Shown piece after piece: positions 18,947 through 28,744 of a stretch of 64,000 nt of DNA; within the stretch, counting starts at the first letter, position 1, and each line of letters begins with the position of its first letter. Location of the stretch: assembly GCA_963763135.1 (NCBI GenBank), contig CAVXNJ010000004.1:930001-994000 (forward strand). The letters are read 5' to 3'. Both the position numbers and the translations under genes were made by a program. The stretch is from JANMZO01 sp963763135. Lineage in GTDB: Bacteria > Actinomycetota > Acidimicrobiia > Acidimicrobiales > JANYDT01. Under the pieces are notes generated by a model. That model made no database searches and was not told where the DNA came from. It saw only the letters and a list, made by a program, of their open reading frames with translations.

Positions 18947-19982
18947 TTGCAACTCGATGAAATCACGTCGCTTTCCCGTCAGGCGATCGATGCCATAGTC
19001 AAAGCCGATTCGCTGGAGTCGTTGAAGCAAGCGGAGATCGAAGCTGTCGGCAAGAAAGCGCCAATCACCCTGGCGAGCCAGAAGCTTGGGGCGATGTCGG
19101 CGGAAGACCGGAAATCGTTCGGAGCGGCGCTCCAAGAGGCCCGGGCCGGCGTTGTTGCGGCGATCGCCGATCGTCGCTCGACGCTGACTGACGCAGCCCG
19201 TCGTGCGCAGCTTGGAAAACGAGCGGCTCGATCTCACCGAACAGGTCGGCCGCGGCGGCAACGGGCATGTGCATTTGATCACTCAGACCATTCACGATCT
19301 CGAAGACATTTTCCTCGGCATGGGATTCTCGGTCTTCAACGGACCCGAGGTCGAAACCGACTGGTACAACTTCGAAGCGCTCAACTTCCCCAAAGCCCAC
19401 CCGGCGCGCACCATGCACGACACGTTCTACCTGGAACTCGGCGAGGCCGAGGAAGTGGTGCTACGTACGCATACCTCGCCTATGCAGATCCGGGTCATGC
19501 AGGAGACCAAGCCGCCGATCTACGCAGTGATGCCGGGTCGCTGCTATCGGCGTGACACGGCGGATGCGAGACATCTCCCGGTGTTCCATCAAATTGAGGC
19601 CCTCGTCATCGACAAGGGGATTTCGCTGGGCCATCTGGCCGGCACGATTGAGACGTTCATTCGCGCGTACTTCGGAAAAGATCTCAAAGCGCGCTTACGA
19701 CCTGGATTCTTCCCCTTCACCGAACCCTCAGCGGAGTTCGAGATCACATGCCCGTTCTGTGGTGGCGACGGTTGCAAGACGTGTTCGCAGACCGGTTGGA
19801 TCGAGCTCGGCGGCTGCGGCATGGTGCACCCCAACGTGCTTCGTGCAGGCGGAATTGATCCTGAGGAGTACACCGGGTTCGCGTGGGGTTTCGGCATAGA
19901 CCGGCTCGCCATGAACCGCCACGACATCGAGGACCTCCGTATGTTTCTCGATAACGACGTCCGCATGCTCCGACAGTTCTGA
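18947..19982 (+). CDS. pheS: Phenylalanyl-tRNA synthetase alpha subunit (frameshifted)
   Basis: Catalytic alpha subunit of the alpha2-beta2 enzyme charging tRNA(Phe). The N-terminal coiled-coil arm runs from the TTG start at 18947 (CAGGAG 7 nt upstream). Class II motifs follow after a frame change: FNGPEVETDWYNFEALN, THTSPMQIRVM, PGRCYRRD and motif 3 in FAWGFGIDRLAMNRH, plus the usual cysteine-rich CPFCGGDGC segment. Deleting one base in CTTGGAAAA at about 19210-19215 restores AQLENERLDLTEQV. As the gene is essential and followed by pheT, the extra base is probably not biological. Confidence 0.9.
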
Positions 19983-20071
19983 CAAGTTCTGTATAGAACG
20001 CCGTTTCTCTGAACGCCGCCGCTCCTCACTCCTGTCGCACCCGTAACGAATCCCACGCACGAAGGTCCCTC

Positions 20072-22499
20072 ATGCTCGTACCCCGCTCCTGGCTCGCCGA
20101 ATACTGCGCCCTTGACCAGTTGAACCCGCCCATCACCAATGCGCAACTGGCCGACGCCTTCAACGAACTCGGTCTGATCGTCGAAGGCTACGAGGCCAAA
20201 GGCGAGGGCCTCGAAGGCATTATCACGGTTCAGGTTCGCACAATCCGCCCTCATCCCAATGCCGAGAAGATCCGGCTGGTCGATGTGGTGACCTCGGAGA
20301 ACGCAACCGAAACACTGCAGATTGCTTGCGGCGCGTGGAACTTCAACGAAGGCGACAAGGTTCCTCTGGCGACACTCGGGAGCACGATGCCCGACGGGAT
20401 GTCGATCGAGCGGCGCAAGATGCGCGGCGAATGGTCCAACGGCATGTTGTGTTCGTCGAAGGAACTGAAGCTCGACGGCGACCACGGCGGGCTGCTCATC
20501 CTCGATCCGTCAACGCCGATCGGCATCCCGATCGCTGAAGCCCTCGGTATCACTGCCGATGCAGTGTTCGACCTGAGCATCGAAGCGAACCGTCCCGACG
20601 CCATGAGCATCGTCGGCATCGCCCGCGACCTTGCTGCGAAACTCAAAGTTCCATTCACGTATGCCGACGCCCAACGCCGGCGTGGCCGCTGCTCCCAACG
20701 CGTCAACCACACGCGGGAGCATCACTGCCACGGACCTCTGCGACCGTCTGACCGTGACCGTGATCCGAAACGTCACCGTGACGCAATCGCCTTCCTGGAT
20801 GAAGAGTCGGCTGGCCCACGCCGGCATGCGGGCCATCAGCAATCTGGTCGACGCGTCGAACTACGTCATGCTCGAACTCGGAGCGCCGAGTCACGCGTTC
20901 GATATCGACAAGTTGGCCGGAGGAGCGATCGGGGTCCGCTGGGCGAAAGCCGGCGAAACTATTGAGACGCTCGACGGCAACACGCGCACGCTCGGACGCA
21001 CGGCAGCGGGAGCCGAGGTGCAAGACGGGGTGATCATCGATGGCCACGACACCGCCGTCGGGATCGCTGCGATCATGGGCGGCGCCTCCTCGGAGGTCGA
21101 CGATGACACGACGAACCTCCTGCTCGAAATCGCGCACTGGACCCCGATGTGCATTGCTCGAAGCTCCAAGCGCCTCGGGTTGCGGTCTGAAGCGTCGGCT
21201 CGGTTCGAGCGTGGCTCGGATCCTGAAGGTCTCGTTCGGGCAGCGGAACGTTTCGTCGAGCTGGTCCGCCTCACCTGCCCTGAGCTCACGATCGAGAGCT
21301 TCGACGACATTCGCCCGGTGCAGGCCGTCGAAAAGAAGGTGCGCTTACGAACGGAGCGGGCCAATCTGCTGCTCGGTACGAACCTCGACGACGCGACGAT
21401 CGCCTCATTGATCGCTCCCATCGGATTCGTATGTACGCCTACGGGTGAGTCAGGTGTGCAGGATGTCGTCATTCCGTCATGGCGTACCGACTCGTCAGCC
21501 GAAGTCGACGTGATCGAGGAGGTCGGCCGCCACTTCGGGTACCAGAACATCGAACGTCGCACGCTGCGCACAGATCTCGTCGGCAAGCTCACCCCGTACC
21601 AGCTGCAGCGTCGTCGGGTAACGCATCTCCTCGCCGACATCGACGCCCACGAGGTGTGGACGGCGACCTTGATGAATCCGGCTGACTTGTCGAAGAGTGG
21701 CCTGCCGGAGGAAGCCGTCGTGTTGAGCAACCCGCTCGACAAGGCCGAGTCAGTGATGCGGACGTCGCTGCTTCCCGGTCTTCTGCGCACGCTCGCCCAC
21801 AACGCAAACCACCGCAACCCGGCCCAGCGGTTCTTCGAGATCGGCCATGTGTTCCAGCCGCCTCGCCCGGAGCAGATCGTTCCCTACGAACGGGAGCACC
21901 TCGGTATGGTGCTGGCCCTCGACAACGACGACGCCCGGACCGCAACCGCCGTGTTCAACCGTTTGTCCGACCTTCTCAGGGTCAAACCCGAAGCCCTCCG
22001 TCTCGATGCCTGGTCGGACGGACCCGGCCTTCACCCGACGCGTACGGCCCGCATCATCGGTGCCGGCACCGGATTCCCGATCGGTGCCGTCGGCGAAGTT
22101 GACCCCGGCGTGCTGGCTGCATGGGGGATCGATCGGCGGGTCGGGTGGCTCCAGGTCGATCTCGAGAATCTTTGCGGTCTCCCGAAGCGTTCGATTGGGA
22201 TCGACTCGTTCTCCCGGTTCCCCTCTAGCGACTTCGACCTGGCCTTCGTCACCCCCGACACCGTGCCCGCGTCAAAGGTGGAATCTGCGCTTCGAAAGGG
22301 CGCCGGTGAACTGTTGGAGTCGTTGTCGCTGTTCGATGTGTACAAGGGCGACCGGGTCGCGGCCGGCTCTCGAAGCCTGGCCTACACGGTTCGAATCTGC
22401 GCGCCGGACCGTACCCTTACCGACGCCGAGGTCGGCGCCGCCCGTCAGGCATGCATCGACGCCGTTGCCCAGGCCACCGGAGCCGTCCTCCGTAGCTAA
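20072..22499 (+). CDS. pheT: Phenylalanyl-tRNA synthetase beta subunit (frameshifted)
   Basis: Beta subunit with an N-terminal EMAP-like tRNA-binding domain (ITVQVRTIRPHPNAEKIRLV), B3/B4 editing domain (SNLVDASNYVMLELG, PSHAFDIDKL), B5 domain, catalytic-like domain and C-terminal anticodon-binding fold (FSRFPSSDFDLAFV). The frame changes near 20680: removing one C from GCCCAACG joins PFTYADA to NAGVAAAPNAS. About 808 residues result, normal for PheT. It lies 89 nt after pheS. Essentiality again favours a sequencing insertion. Confidence 0.9.
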
Positions 22500-22610
22500 C
22501 CTCCGGTGATGGTGAGTTGGTATCCCGAGTGGGGCCGATCGTTCGTCCCCGAATCCGTCGACGGTCAGGGCAGCCGGCTTCCGCAGTTCCTTCTCGGACT
22601 CCATGAGCCT

Positions 22611-22829
22611 TCAGCCGACGAGCGAAAGGCCGGCGACCTGCTCAGTGGCGCGACGAATCATGGCGATCGAATCGGTACGCACGCTGAATATACGCGTGGC
22701 CCACGGGTCGAGTCGGGGAGTACGGCCGGGTTCGGTGCAGAAGAACGTGGTGAGCGGTCCTTCGAGTGCATAGCCGTCGGCTTCGACGAGCTCGCAGCGA
22801 TTGTCGGAGAAGCTGATCTCGTATCCCAT
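22611..22829 (-). CDS. Small hypothetical protein
   Basis: A 72-residue leftward frame between pheT and the NRPS-like gene, which I do not recognise. Its composition is protein-like (IEGPL-like strands, LTTFFCTEPG, PWATRIFSVRTDSIAMIRRA), consistent with a small alpha/beta domain. No strong Shine-Dalgarno sequence precedes the ATG at 22829. Overlapping frames in the same stretch are less protein-like. Confidence 0.45.
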   Translation of the reverse strand: MGYEISFSDNRCELVEADGYALEGPLTTFFCTEPGRTPRLDPWATRIFSVRTDSIAMIRRATEQVAGLSLVG

Positions 22830-22949
22830 GGGAACACCATACGGAAGTCAACCTGTGGACAACGAGAGCGCAAACCCTGTGACTTACGCGAGTTGTCCAC
22901 AGATAATCTGTGCACTTAGGATCCGCCACGGGAACGGAGAAGGCGCGCA

Positions 22950-25511
22950 TTATCGATTTACGGGGTGAGCGTCGACGATTAGGCGAACGATCTGTTCAAC
23001 ATTCGGGCTGGTGAGCATCGTCGTGTGCGAACCTGTCACGGTTTCCACAGAGATCTCACGCCGGAAATAGTGCTTCCATCGGGAAAGGTCCACGGGCGGC
23101 GAATCCGCCGCCTTGATCACCATCGCTGGGACGTCGGCCGGCCTCCAGTTGAAACGGTCGATCTCGGCTACCCGCGTGTAGAAGTGCTGGTCACCTATGG
23201 CGGAGATAGCCGAGCGGTGAAGGTCAACTGCTATCGCCCCAGTAGGACTCAGCGGCTTCGTGCGGAGCTTCGCGACCCGTTTTCCGACGCTGATCCGGCG
23301 GACCGTCCGGGTGATGGGCGAAACGCGATCGGGGGCCTGGGTGTCGAGTAGCACCACGCCTTCGACGTGGAGCCCGACACCAGATGCGACCCGGGCCAAC
23401 TCCATAGCGACCAGTCCACCGGCCGAATGCCCGATAACTATCAAGTCACTGGTGTCACGCTCGCGCAACGCACTGGTGATTGTGATGACCGTCGCCTGAA
23501 TGGACTCCATTTCCACGGTGTCGACGGCCCTGACTCCTCCGTGTTGCTCAAGCAGCACGGCCAAATGTCGAAGGTACAAGACACTCGCCCCTGCGCCGGG
23601 GAGGAGCAGAAACCGAATTGCCCGCTGGTTGTGACTGACCGTCGATGGGCTGGTCGGGTCTGCGGTCGTTCTGAATTGGACGAGAGGCCCCGAGGATGCG
23701 AGCGATGGCGCGGCACAGTGACTGGCGAGGGCCCGGACGGTCGGAAGTTCTGCGATGGCAGGCAGTGGCGGAGCCACCGACCCGGGCTGCGAAAGGCGAG
23801 CCTGCAGTTCCACCATCGCCAAGGAGTCCAGGCCCAGCGCAAACAGATCGTCGTCGATTCCTAGCTCGGGCAGTCCAAGCACGGCACATGCGTGGAACAT
23901 CACGAGGCGCTCAAGTTCGTTCGTGGGGACTGCTTCGGGATGTGTGTCGACGGCCATGCGAGACGCCTCGTCGATCAACGTCCTCCTATCCACCTTGCCA
24001 GTCGCAAGTCGAGGTAGCGATGTCACCAGGTTCCAGATCGACGGCACATACGCAGGAGACAACTGGTCTCGAACGGTGGAGCGAAGCTCGATGACGCTCA
24101 CCTGCGAATTTGGCACCACGAACGCCACGAGACGCTGCCCGCCGCCGGGCCGAACCGCAGGCACGACTGCGGCGTCTCGAATGTTGGAGAGTCCTCGGAG
24201 AAATTCTTCGACGACGAATGGTTCCACATTGTTTCCGAGGATCTTCAGCCGATCGTCGATTCGACCAAGCAGCCGGAAACTGCCGTCACCGTTCCACTTG
24301 GCCCGGTCGCCGGTCCGACACCACGTGCGTTCTTGGAAATCGATGAACGTCCGCTTGGTGAGCTCAGGCAGTCGAAAATAGGCAGTGGCTAACCACGGGT
24401 TCGATACAACCAGTTCCCCGTCGTGCAGGGTGTCGTCGGCCGGGACCGATTCGAACTCTCCGTGCGCGGCACGTTCGGGATCGATGATCATTGCGTCAAC
24501 GCCGGGCGGACAGCGGAAGTGATCGAGTCGGTCCGATCGAAGCTGGTCCGCGGGTAACTCGATGATTCCGCCCACCATGGTCTCGCTGGAGCCGTACCCG
24601 ATGATGAGGTCGCACTCGGGTTGAACCTCGCTGTGGCGCTTCAGATCCGCAGGCGTGAGCGGCTCTCCCCAAACGGTCTGAAGGCGGAGCGGGACTTCAT
24701 CAAATCCCTCGGTGTCAAGCAAGGTGCGATACGTCGCTACCTGGGTGTTGAACAACGTCGTACGTGTGGTTCGCATCAGCCGGACCAACGCCTTGAGGCC
24801 GGACGCCTGGATGTCGAATATCACCAGCGGTACCCCCGCTCGAAACGCCTGGTGAACAATGAGCTGCGTGGAGACGTAGCCGAGCGGTCCGGCAATCAGT
24901 ACGACGTTGTCGGAGTACCGCCAGGCGAATCGCTCGAGAGGCAACAGGTCTCGCAGTATCGATTGGTGGGTCCGCAACACCCCCTTTGGCGCTCCGGTGC
25001 TTCCGCTCGTGAAAAGCACAAGACAGTCCCCGAGGCGAGGCGCAAATCCTTGCGGATCGTCGTCGGCGACGCCCGCGTGGTACTGGCGGTCAGCGGCATC
25101 GATGATCGCATCCAGATGCACCACCATGTCCACCGGTAGTTGGCCGAAGAACTCGGTGAGCGCAGATGGCATCGGGCCGATGAGAAGTATTCGAGCGACT
25201 GGTTGAGTACTGACGACGTCGACCACCCAGCCCGGCGTCCGTGGATCGAGCACCGTGGCGATACCCCCGACCAACTGGATGGCCGCAGACGCGCAAAGCG
25301 TGCGGTCGTCACCGATGCCGACCACGGCGACGAGGTCAGCAACCTGCTCGACCAGTTCTCCGATAGCTCTGATCCGGTTTCGGACGAGTCCACGACTGAA
25401 AGTGCCGTCCACGGAATAAAGCACGACCTCATCGCTCGGCCCTTGAAGCCACCGGCCGAACTCCATGCCATCCTCGTGGGTCTCACGGGCGATCATGGTC
25501 AACGAAACCAC
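22950..25511 (-). CDS. Stand-alone NRPS-like enzyme: adenylation-PCP-thioesterase
   Basis: 853-residue monomodular enzyme without a condensation domain. The adenylation domain spans about 15-520 with the A3 loop LFTSGSTGAPKGV, IGYGSSETMVGG (A5), WCRTGDRAKW (A7) and the lysine region LPRLATGKVDRRTL (A10). A carrier domain follows with the phosphopantetheine serine in FALGLDSLAMVELQ. A thioesterase/alpha-beta hydrolase ends the protein with the nucleophile in VIGHSAGGLVAMELA. Such A-T-TE enzymes activate one carboxylic acid and release, cyclise or couple it. GTG at 25511 or ATG at 25496 could be the start. It is divergent from argC across an ARG-box region. Confidence 0.85.
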   Translation of the reverse strand: MVSLTMIARETHEDGMEFGRWLQGPSDEVVLYSVDGTFSRGLVRNRIRAIGELVEQVADLVAVVGIGDDRTLCASAAIQLVGGIATVLDPRTPGWVVDVVSTQPVARILLIGPMPSALTEFFGQLPVDMVVHLDAIIDAADRQYHAGVADDDPQGFAPRLGDCLVLFTSGSTGAPKGVLRTHQSILRDLLPLERFAWRYSDNVVLIAGPLGYVSTQLIVHQAFRAGVPLVIFDIQASGLKALVRLMRTTRTTLFNTQVATYRTLLDTEGFDEVPLRLQTVWGEPLTPADLKRHSEVQPECDLIIGYGSSETMVGGIIELPADQLRSDRLDHFRCPPGVDAMIIDPERAAHGEFESVPADDTLHDGELVVSNPWLATAYFRLPELTKRTFIDFQERTWCRTGDRAKWNGDGSFRLLGRIDDRLKILGNNVEPFVVEEFLRGLSNIRDAAVVPAVRPGGGQRLVAFVVPNSQVSVIELRSTVRDQLSPAYVPSIWNLVTSLPRLATGKVDRRTLIDEASRMAVDTHPEAVPTNELERLVMFHACAVLGLPELGIDDDLFALGLDSLAMVELQARLSQPGSVAPPLPAIAELPTVRALASHCAAPSLASSGPLVQFRTTADPTSPSTVSHNQRAIRFLLLPGAGASVLYLRHLAVLLEQHGGVRAVDTVEMESIQATVITITSALRERDTSDLIVIGHSAGGLVAMELARVASGVGLHVEGVVLLDTQAPDRVSPITRTVRRISVGKRVAKLRTKPLSPTGAIAVDLHRSAISAIGDQHFYTRVAEIDRFNWRPADVPAMVIKAADSPPVDLSRWKHYFRREISVETVTGSHTTMLTSPNVEQIVRLIVDAHPVNR

Positions 25512-25590
25512 CTGCTTCGGTGGGAGTCAACCTGTTTGGAGCCCCGGAGGCGCATTTGAATCGATCGGACTGTTTTCGGTTTGAGCGGGT

Positions 25591-25628
25591 GATGCATAAA
25601 AATGCATCTACCTGAATTTTTGCTAAGG
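25591..25628. promoter_or_regulatory. Tandem ARG boxes (ArgR operator) before argC
   Basis: GATGCATAAAAATGCATC (25591-25608) is a perfect 7-bp inverted repeat around AAAA, the layout of an ARG box. A second, weaker box (CCTGAATTTTTGCTAAGG, 25611-25628) follows about 20 bp centre to centre, the spacing that lets one ArgR hexamer hold both. The second overlaps the argC Shine-Dalgarno AAGG, 8 nt before the ATG. The argR gene lies in the same operon, so autoregulation by arginine is expected. Confidence 0.75.
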
Positions 25629-25635
25629 TGCACGA

Positions 25636-26652
25636 ATGACGTCCGTTGGAATTGTTGGGGCTTCCGGTTACGCCGGGGCTGAGCTCCTGAGATTGTTCGC
25701 CGCCCATCCCGAATTCAATGTGGTCTGGGCCACGGGTGACTCCCAGGCGGGGAGCAAGATCACTGACCTGTACCCGAGTCTTCTCGCCGCCTACGGCGAC
25801 ACCGCGTTTGCGACATACGACCCGTCGCTAGCCGACGACCTCGACGTTGTCGTGCTCGCCCTGCCGCACGGCAAAAGCCAGGAGTACGTCCCCGAACTTC
25901 GTAAGCGCGCGAAGATTGTCGTCGACGTTGCGGCCGACTTCCGTTTGAAGGACGCTTCGCTGTACCCGACCTGGTACGGAGAACCCCACTCCTGTCCTGA
26001 ACTCCTGGCCGAGTCGGTCTACGGACTGCCCGAACTGCACCGTGAAGCGTTGAAGACCGCCACGCTCATCGCCGTTCCGGGCTGCTATCCAACGTCGGCC
26101 ACGCTCGCCCTGAAGCCCCTTGTCGCCAACGGGATCATGGCTACGAAGGGCGTCATCGTCGATTCCGCCTGTGGCGTTTCGGGCGCAGGTCGCACCCTGA
26201 AGCACGAGAATCTGTTCGGCACGGTCAACGAGAACTACCTCGCGTACGGCCTGCTAACCCACCGGCACACGCCCGAAATGGAGCAGAACATCGGAGCGCA
26301 GATCCTGTTCACTCCCCACCTGCTCCCAATCACGCGAGGAATCCTCTCCACGTGTTACGGCCGACCAACCCGCTCGACCAGCACGGCCGAAGTACTCGAC
26401 ATTCTCCGCACGGCCTACGCCAACGAGCCTTTCGTTCACGTGATTGAGGGTTCGCCTTCGACCAAGGCCACCGCAGGCACCAACAACTGTGTTGTCACGG
26501 CCCGCTACGACGAACGCACCGACACCATTGTGGCCATTGCCGCGATCGATAACCTGGTGAAGGGCACCGCCGGGGGAGCCATCCAGTCGCTCAACCTTGC
26601 CCTCGGGTTCCCGGAAACCACTGGCCTCCCGACCACCGCGGTGTACCCGTGA
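25636..26652 (+). CDS. argC: N-acetyl-gamma-glutamyl-phosphate reductase
   Basis: Third step of arginine biosynthesis, reducing N-acetylglutamyl phosphate with NADPH. The protein has 338 residues: Rossmann start SVGIVGASGYAGAELLRLF, the ALPHGKSQEY loop, and the active-site cysteine in VPGCYPTSATLALKPL. The C-terminal part has GTNNCVVTARYDERTDTIV and NLVKGTAGGAIQSLNLALG. It is the first gene of the arg operon, and its stop overlaps the argB GTG start (GTGA). The usual argJ between argC and argB is missing here. Confidence 0.96.
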   Translation: MTSVGIVGASGYAGAELLRLFAAHPEFNVVWATGDSQAGSKITDLYPSLLAAYGDTAFATYDPSLADDLDVVVLALPHGKSQEYVPELRKRAKIVVDVAADFRLKDASLYPTWYGEPHSCPELLAESVYGLPELHREALKTATLIAVPGCYPTSATLALKPLVANGIMATKGVIVDSACGVSGAGRTLKHENLFGTVNENYLAYGLLTHRHTPEMEQNIGAQILFTPHLLPITRGILSTCYGRPTRSTSTAEVLDILRTAYANEPFVHVIEGSPSTKATAGTNNCVVTARYDERTDTIVAIAAIDNLVKGTAGGAIQSLNLALGFPETTGLPTTAVYP

Positions 26653-27521
26653 GTTCCGAGCCACTCACGCCATCAGCCAAGGCTGCGGTCCTCATCGAGG
26701 CCCTTCCGTACATCAAACGATTCGCCGAGAAAATCGTGGTCGTGAAGTACGGCGGCAATGTTCTGTCGAACACCGACGAGTCCGTAGCGCTCAAGGTCTT
26801 CGCAGAAGACATCGTAATGATGCGTTCAGTCGGGATACGCCCGGTCGTGGTCCACGGCGGCGGACCGCAGATCGCCGAGATGCTTACGAAGCTGAACATC
26901 ACCAGCGAGTTTCGCAACGGCCTTCGGGTGACCGACGCGGCGACACTCGAGGTTGCCCGGATGGTCCTCGTCGGAAAGGTCAATCGCGACATCGTGGCGG
27001 CCATCAACATCCACGGTCCGCTCGCGGTCGGTATGTCGGGCGAAGACGCGAACCTTCTCCAGGTCACATCACGTGATCCGGAGCTCGGCTTCGTCGGCGA
27101 CGTTGAGCATGTCAACGCCGAAGTGCTCCAGCGCCTCCTGAACGACGAGTTCATCCCGGTGATCGCCACAATCGGCACCGACAGCAGCGGTCAGGCGTAC
27201 AACATCAACGCCGATACCGCAGCCGGGGCGATCGCTGGAGCAATCGGGGCGGAAAAGCTCGTGTATCTCACGAACATCGAAGGGTTGCGTCGGGATGTGA
27301 AGGATCCGGCAACGCTCATCAGTTCGATCGGTATCGATGAGCTCCAGTCGATGCTCGACACCGGACTTCTTACCGAGGGCATGATTCCGAAGATCGAGAG
27401 CTGCATTCATGCGGTTCGGGCCGGTGTCGGAAAAGCGCACATCCTCGATGGTCGAAGCCCGCATGCATTGTTACTAGAAGTATTTACTCAGGAAGGCATC
27501 GGGACCGAGGTCACGTTATGA
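26649..27521 (+). CDS. argB: Acetylglutamate kinase
   Basis: Phosphorylates N-acetylglutamate; in organisms with the cyclic pathway it is the arginine-inhibited step. The protein has 290 residues with the amino acid kinase signatures VVKYGGNVL, VVVHGGGPQIAEML, GLRVTD, and INADTAAGAIAGAIGAEKL with LTNIEGLRRD. A helical N-terminal extension of about 25 residues (ALPYIKRFAEKI) resembles the arginine-sensitive hexameric form. The GTG start overlaps the argC stop, and the stop overlaps argD. Confidence 0.96.
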   Translation: MSSEPLTPSAKAAVLIEALPYIKRFAEKIVVVKYGGNVLSNTDESVALKVFAEDIVMMRSVGIRPVVVHGGGPQIAEMLTKLNITSEFRNGLRVTDAATLEVARMVLVGKVNRDIVAAINIHGPLAVGMSGEDANLLQVTSRDPELGFVGDVEHVNAEVLQRLLNDEFIPVIATIGTDSSGQAYNINADTAAGAIAGAIGAEKLVYLTNIEGLRRDVKDPATLISSIGIDELQSMLDTGLLTEGMIPKIESCIHAVRAGVGKAHILDGRSPHALLLEVFTQEGIGTEVTL

Positions 27522-28744
27522 GCACAACAGTAAGTCCACATACCACCGCCATCGCCGGCGTTCCCGGGGCGGCCGAGGCGCAGTACTGCCCGCTGATGCC
27601 CACGTTCGGAGCTCCGCTCGTGACGTTCGCCCGAGGACGCGGGACCGAACTCTGGGACACGAACGGCAAGCGCTACCTCGACTTCCTGTGCGGACTCGCT
27701 GTCACCGGACTCGGGCACTCGCACCCCGAGGTCGCCGAAGCGATTGCGGTTCAAGCGGGAACGCTCATGCACGTGTCGAACCTCTTTGCCACCACGGTCG
27801 GGCCGCAGGTCGCCATGAAGGTCGATCGACTGCTTGGTGGCGGTGGGCAGATCTTCTTCGCCAACTCCGGAGCCGAGGCGAACGAGTGCGCGATCAAAGT
27901 CGCCCGCAAGTGGGCCGGTCACGGTCGCCACGTTGTTATAAGTGCATACGGTTCGTTTCACGGTCGGACACTTGCGACACTGCACATGACCGGTCAACCG
28001 GCGAAGCACGAAGCGTTTCAGCCGCTCCCCGAAGGTTTCCGACACGCGGCCTGGGCCGACGTGGCCGATCTCGAGCGCATGATCGACCCGACCGTGGCCG
28101 CGATCATGCTCGAACCGGTGCAGGGCGAAGGTGGGGTGAACCCGGCCCCTCCGGGATACTTCGCCGACCTGCGCAAGCTCTGCGACGAACGGGGCATCCT
28201 GTTCATGGTCGACGAAATTCAGACCGGTTTCGGCCGGACCGGCAAGTGGTTCGGCTTCCAGCACTTCCTGCCCGAGGGAGTCCAGCCCGACGTCGTAACG
28301 TTGGCCAAGGCCCTCGGCAACGGCATGCCGATCGGCGCCTGCTGGGCCAAGCGCGAGATCGCCGCGGCCTTCAAACCGGGCGATCACGGCTCAACCTACA
28401 GCGGCCAGCCGATCGCATCCTCCGCCGCGCTGGCCACGCTGACCGTGATGGAGCGAGACAACATTCCTAAGCGCGCTGAAGACTCTGCCGCGCTATTGAC
28501 CCACCTCCTCAGCGAGGTTCCCGGGGTCGCCGAAGTCCGTGGCCTTGGCCTTCTGATCGCGGTGGAGCTCACCGTAGGAAACGCCAAAGGCGTGTATACC
28601 CGTCTGTTGGAACTCGGCCTCGTAACGAACGCGGTTACCGACACGGCGCTTCGTCTGGCCCCGCCGTTGAACATCTCCGAAGCTCACATCCGTGAAGGTG
28701 TCGGCCTCATCAAACAGGCGCTGCAGGACGTGAACGCAGCGTGA
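27518..28744 (+). CDS. argD: Acetylornithine aminotransferase
   Basis: Class III PLP enzyme converting N-acetylglutamate semialdehyde to N-acetylornithine. It has 408 residues with FFANSGAEANECAIKVARKW, SFHGRTLATLHMTGQ, FMVDEIQTGFGRTGKW and the Schiff-base lysine in VTLAKALGNGMPIGACW. Position between argB and argF, each by four-base overlap (ATGA and GTGA), fixes the role among close aminotransferase relatives. Confidence 0.95.
   Translation: MSTTVSPHTTAIAGVPGAAEAQYCPLMPTFGAPLVTFARGRGTELWDTNGKRYLDFLCGLAVTGLGHSHPEVAEAIAVQAGTLMHVSNLFATTVGPQVAMKVDRLLGGGGQIFFANSGAEANECAIKVARKWAGHGRHVVISAYGSFHGRTLATLHMTGQPAKHEAFQPLPEGFRHAAWADVADLERMIDPTVAAIMLEPVQGEGGVNPAPPGYFADLRKLCDERGILFMVDEIQTGFGRTGKWFGFQHFLPEGVQPDVVTLAKALGNGMPIGACWAKREIAAAFKPGDHGSTYSGQPIASSAALATLTVMERDNIPKRAEDSAALLTHLLSEVPGVAEVRGLGLLIAVELTVGNAKGVYTRLLELGLVTNAVTDTALRLAPPLNISEAHIREGVGLIKQALQDVNAA

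Noticed and set aside
2314..20690. Programmed +1 frameshifting in the aminotransferase, pheS and pheT genes
   Set aside because: The sites share no slippery codon or following structure, and different genes need the same repair; insertion errors are simpler.
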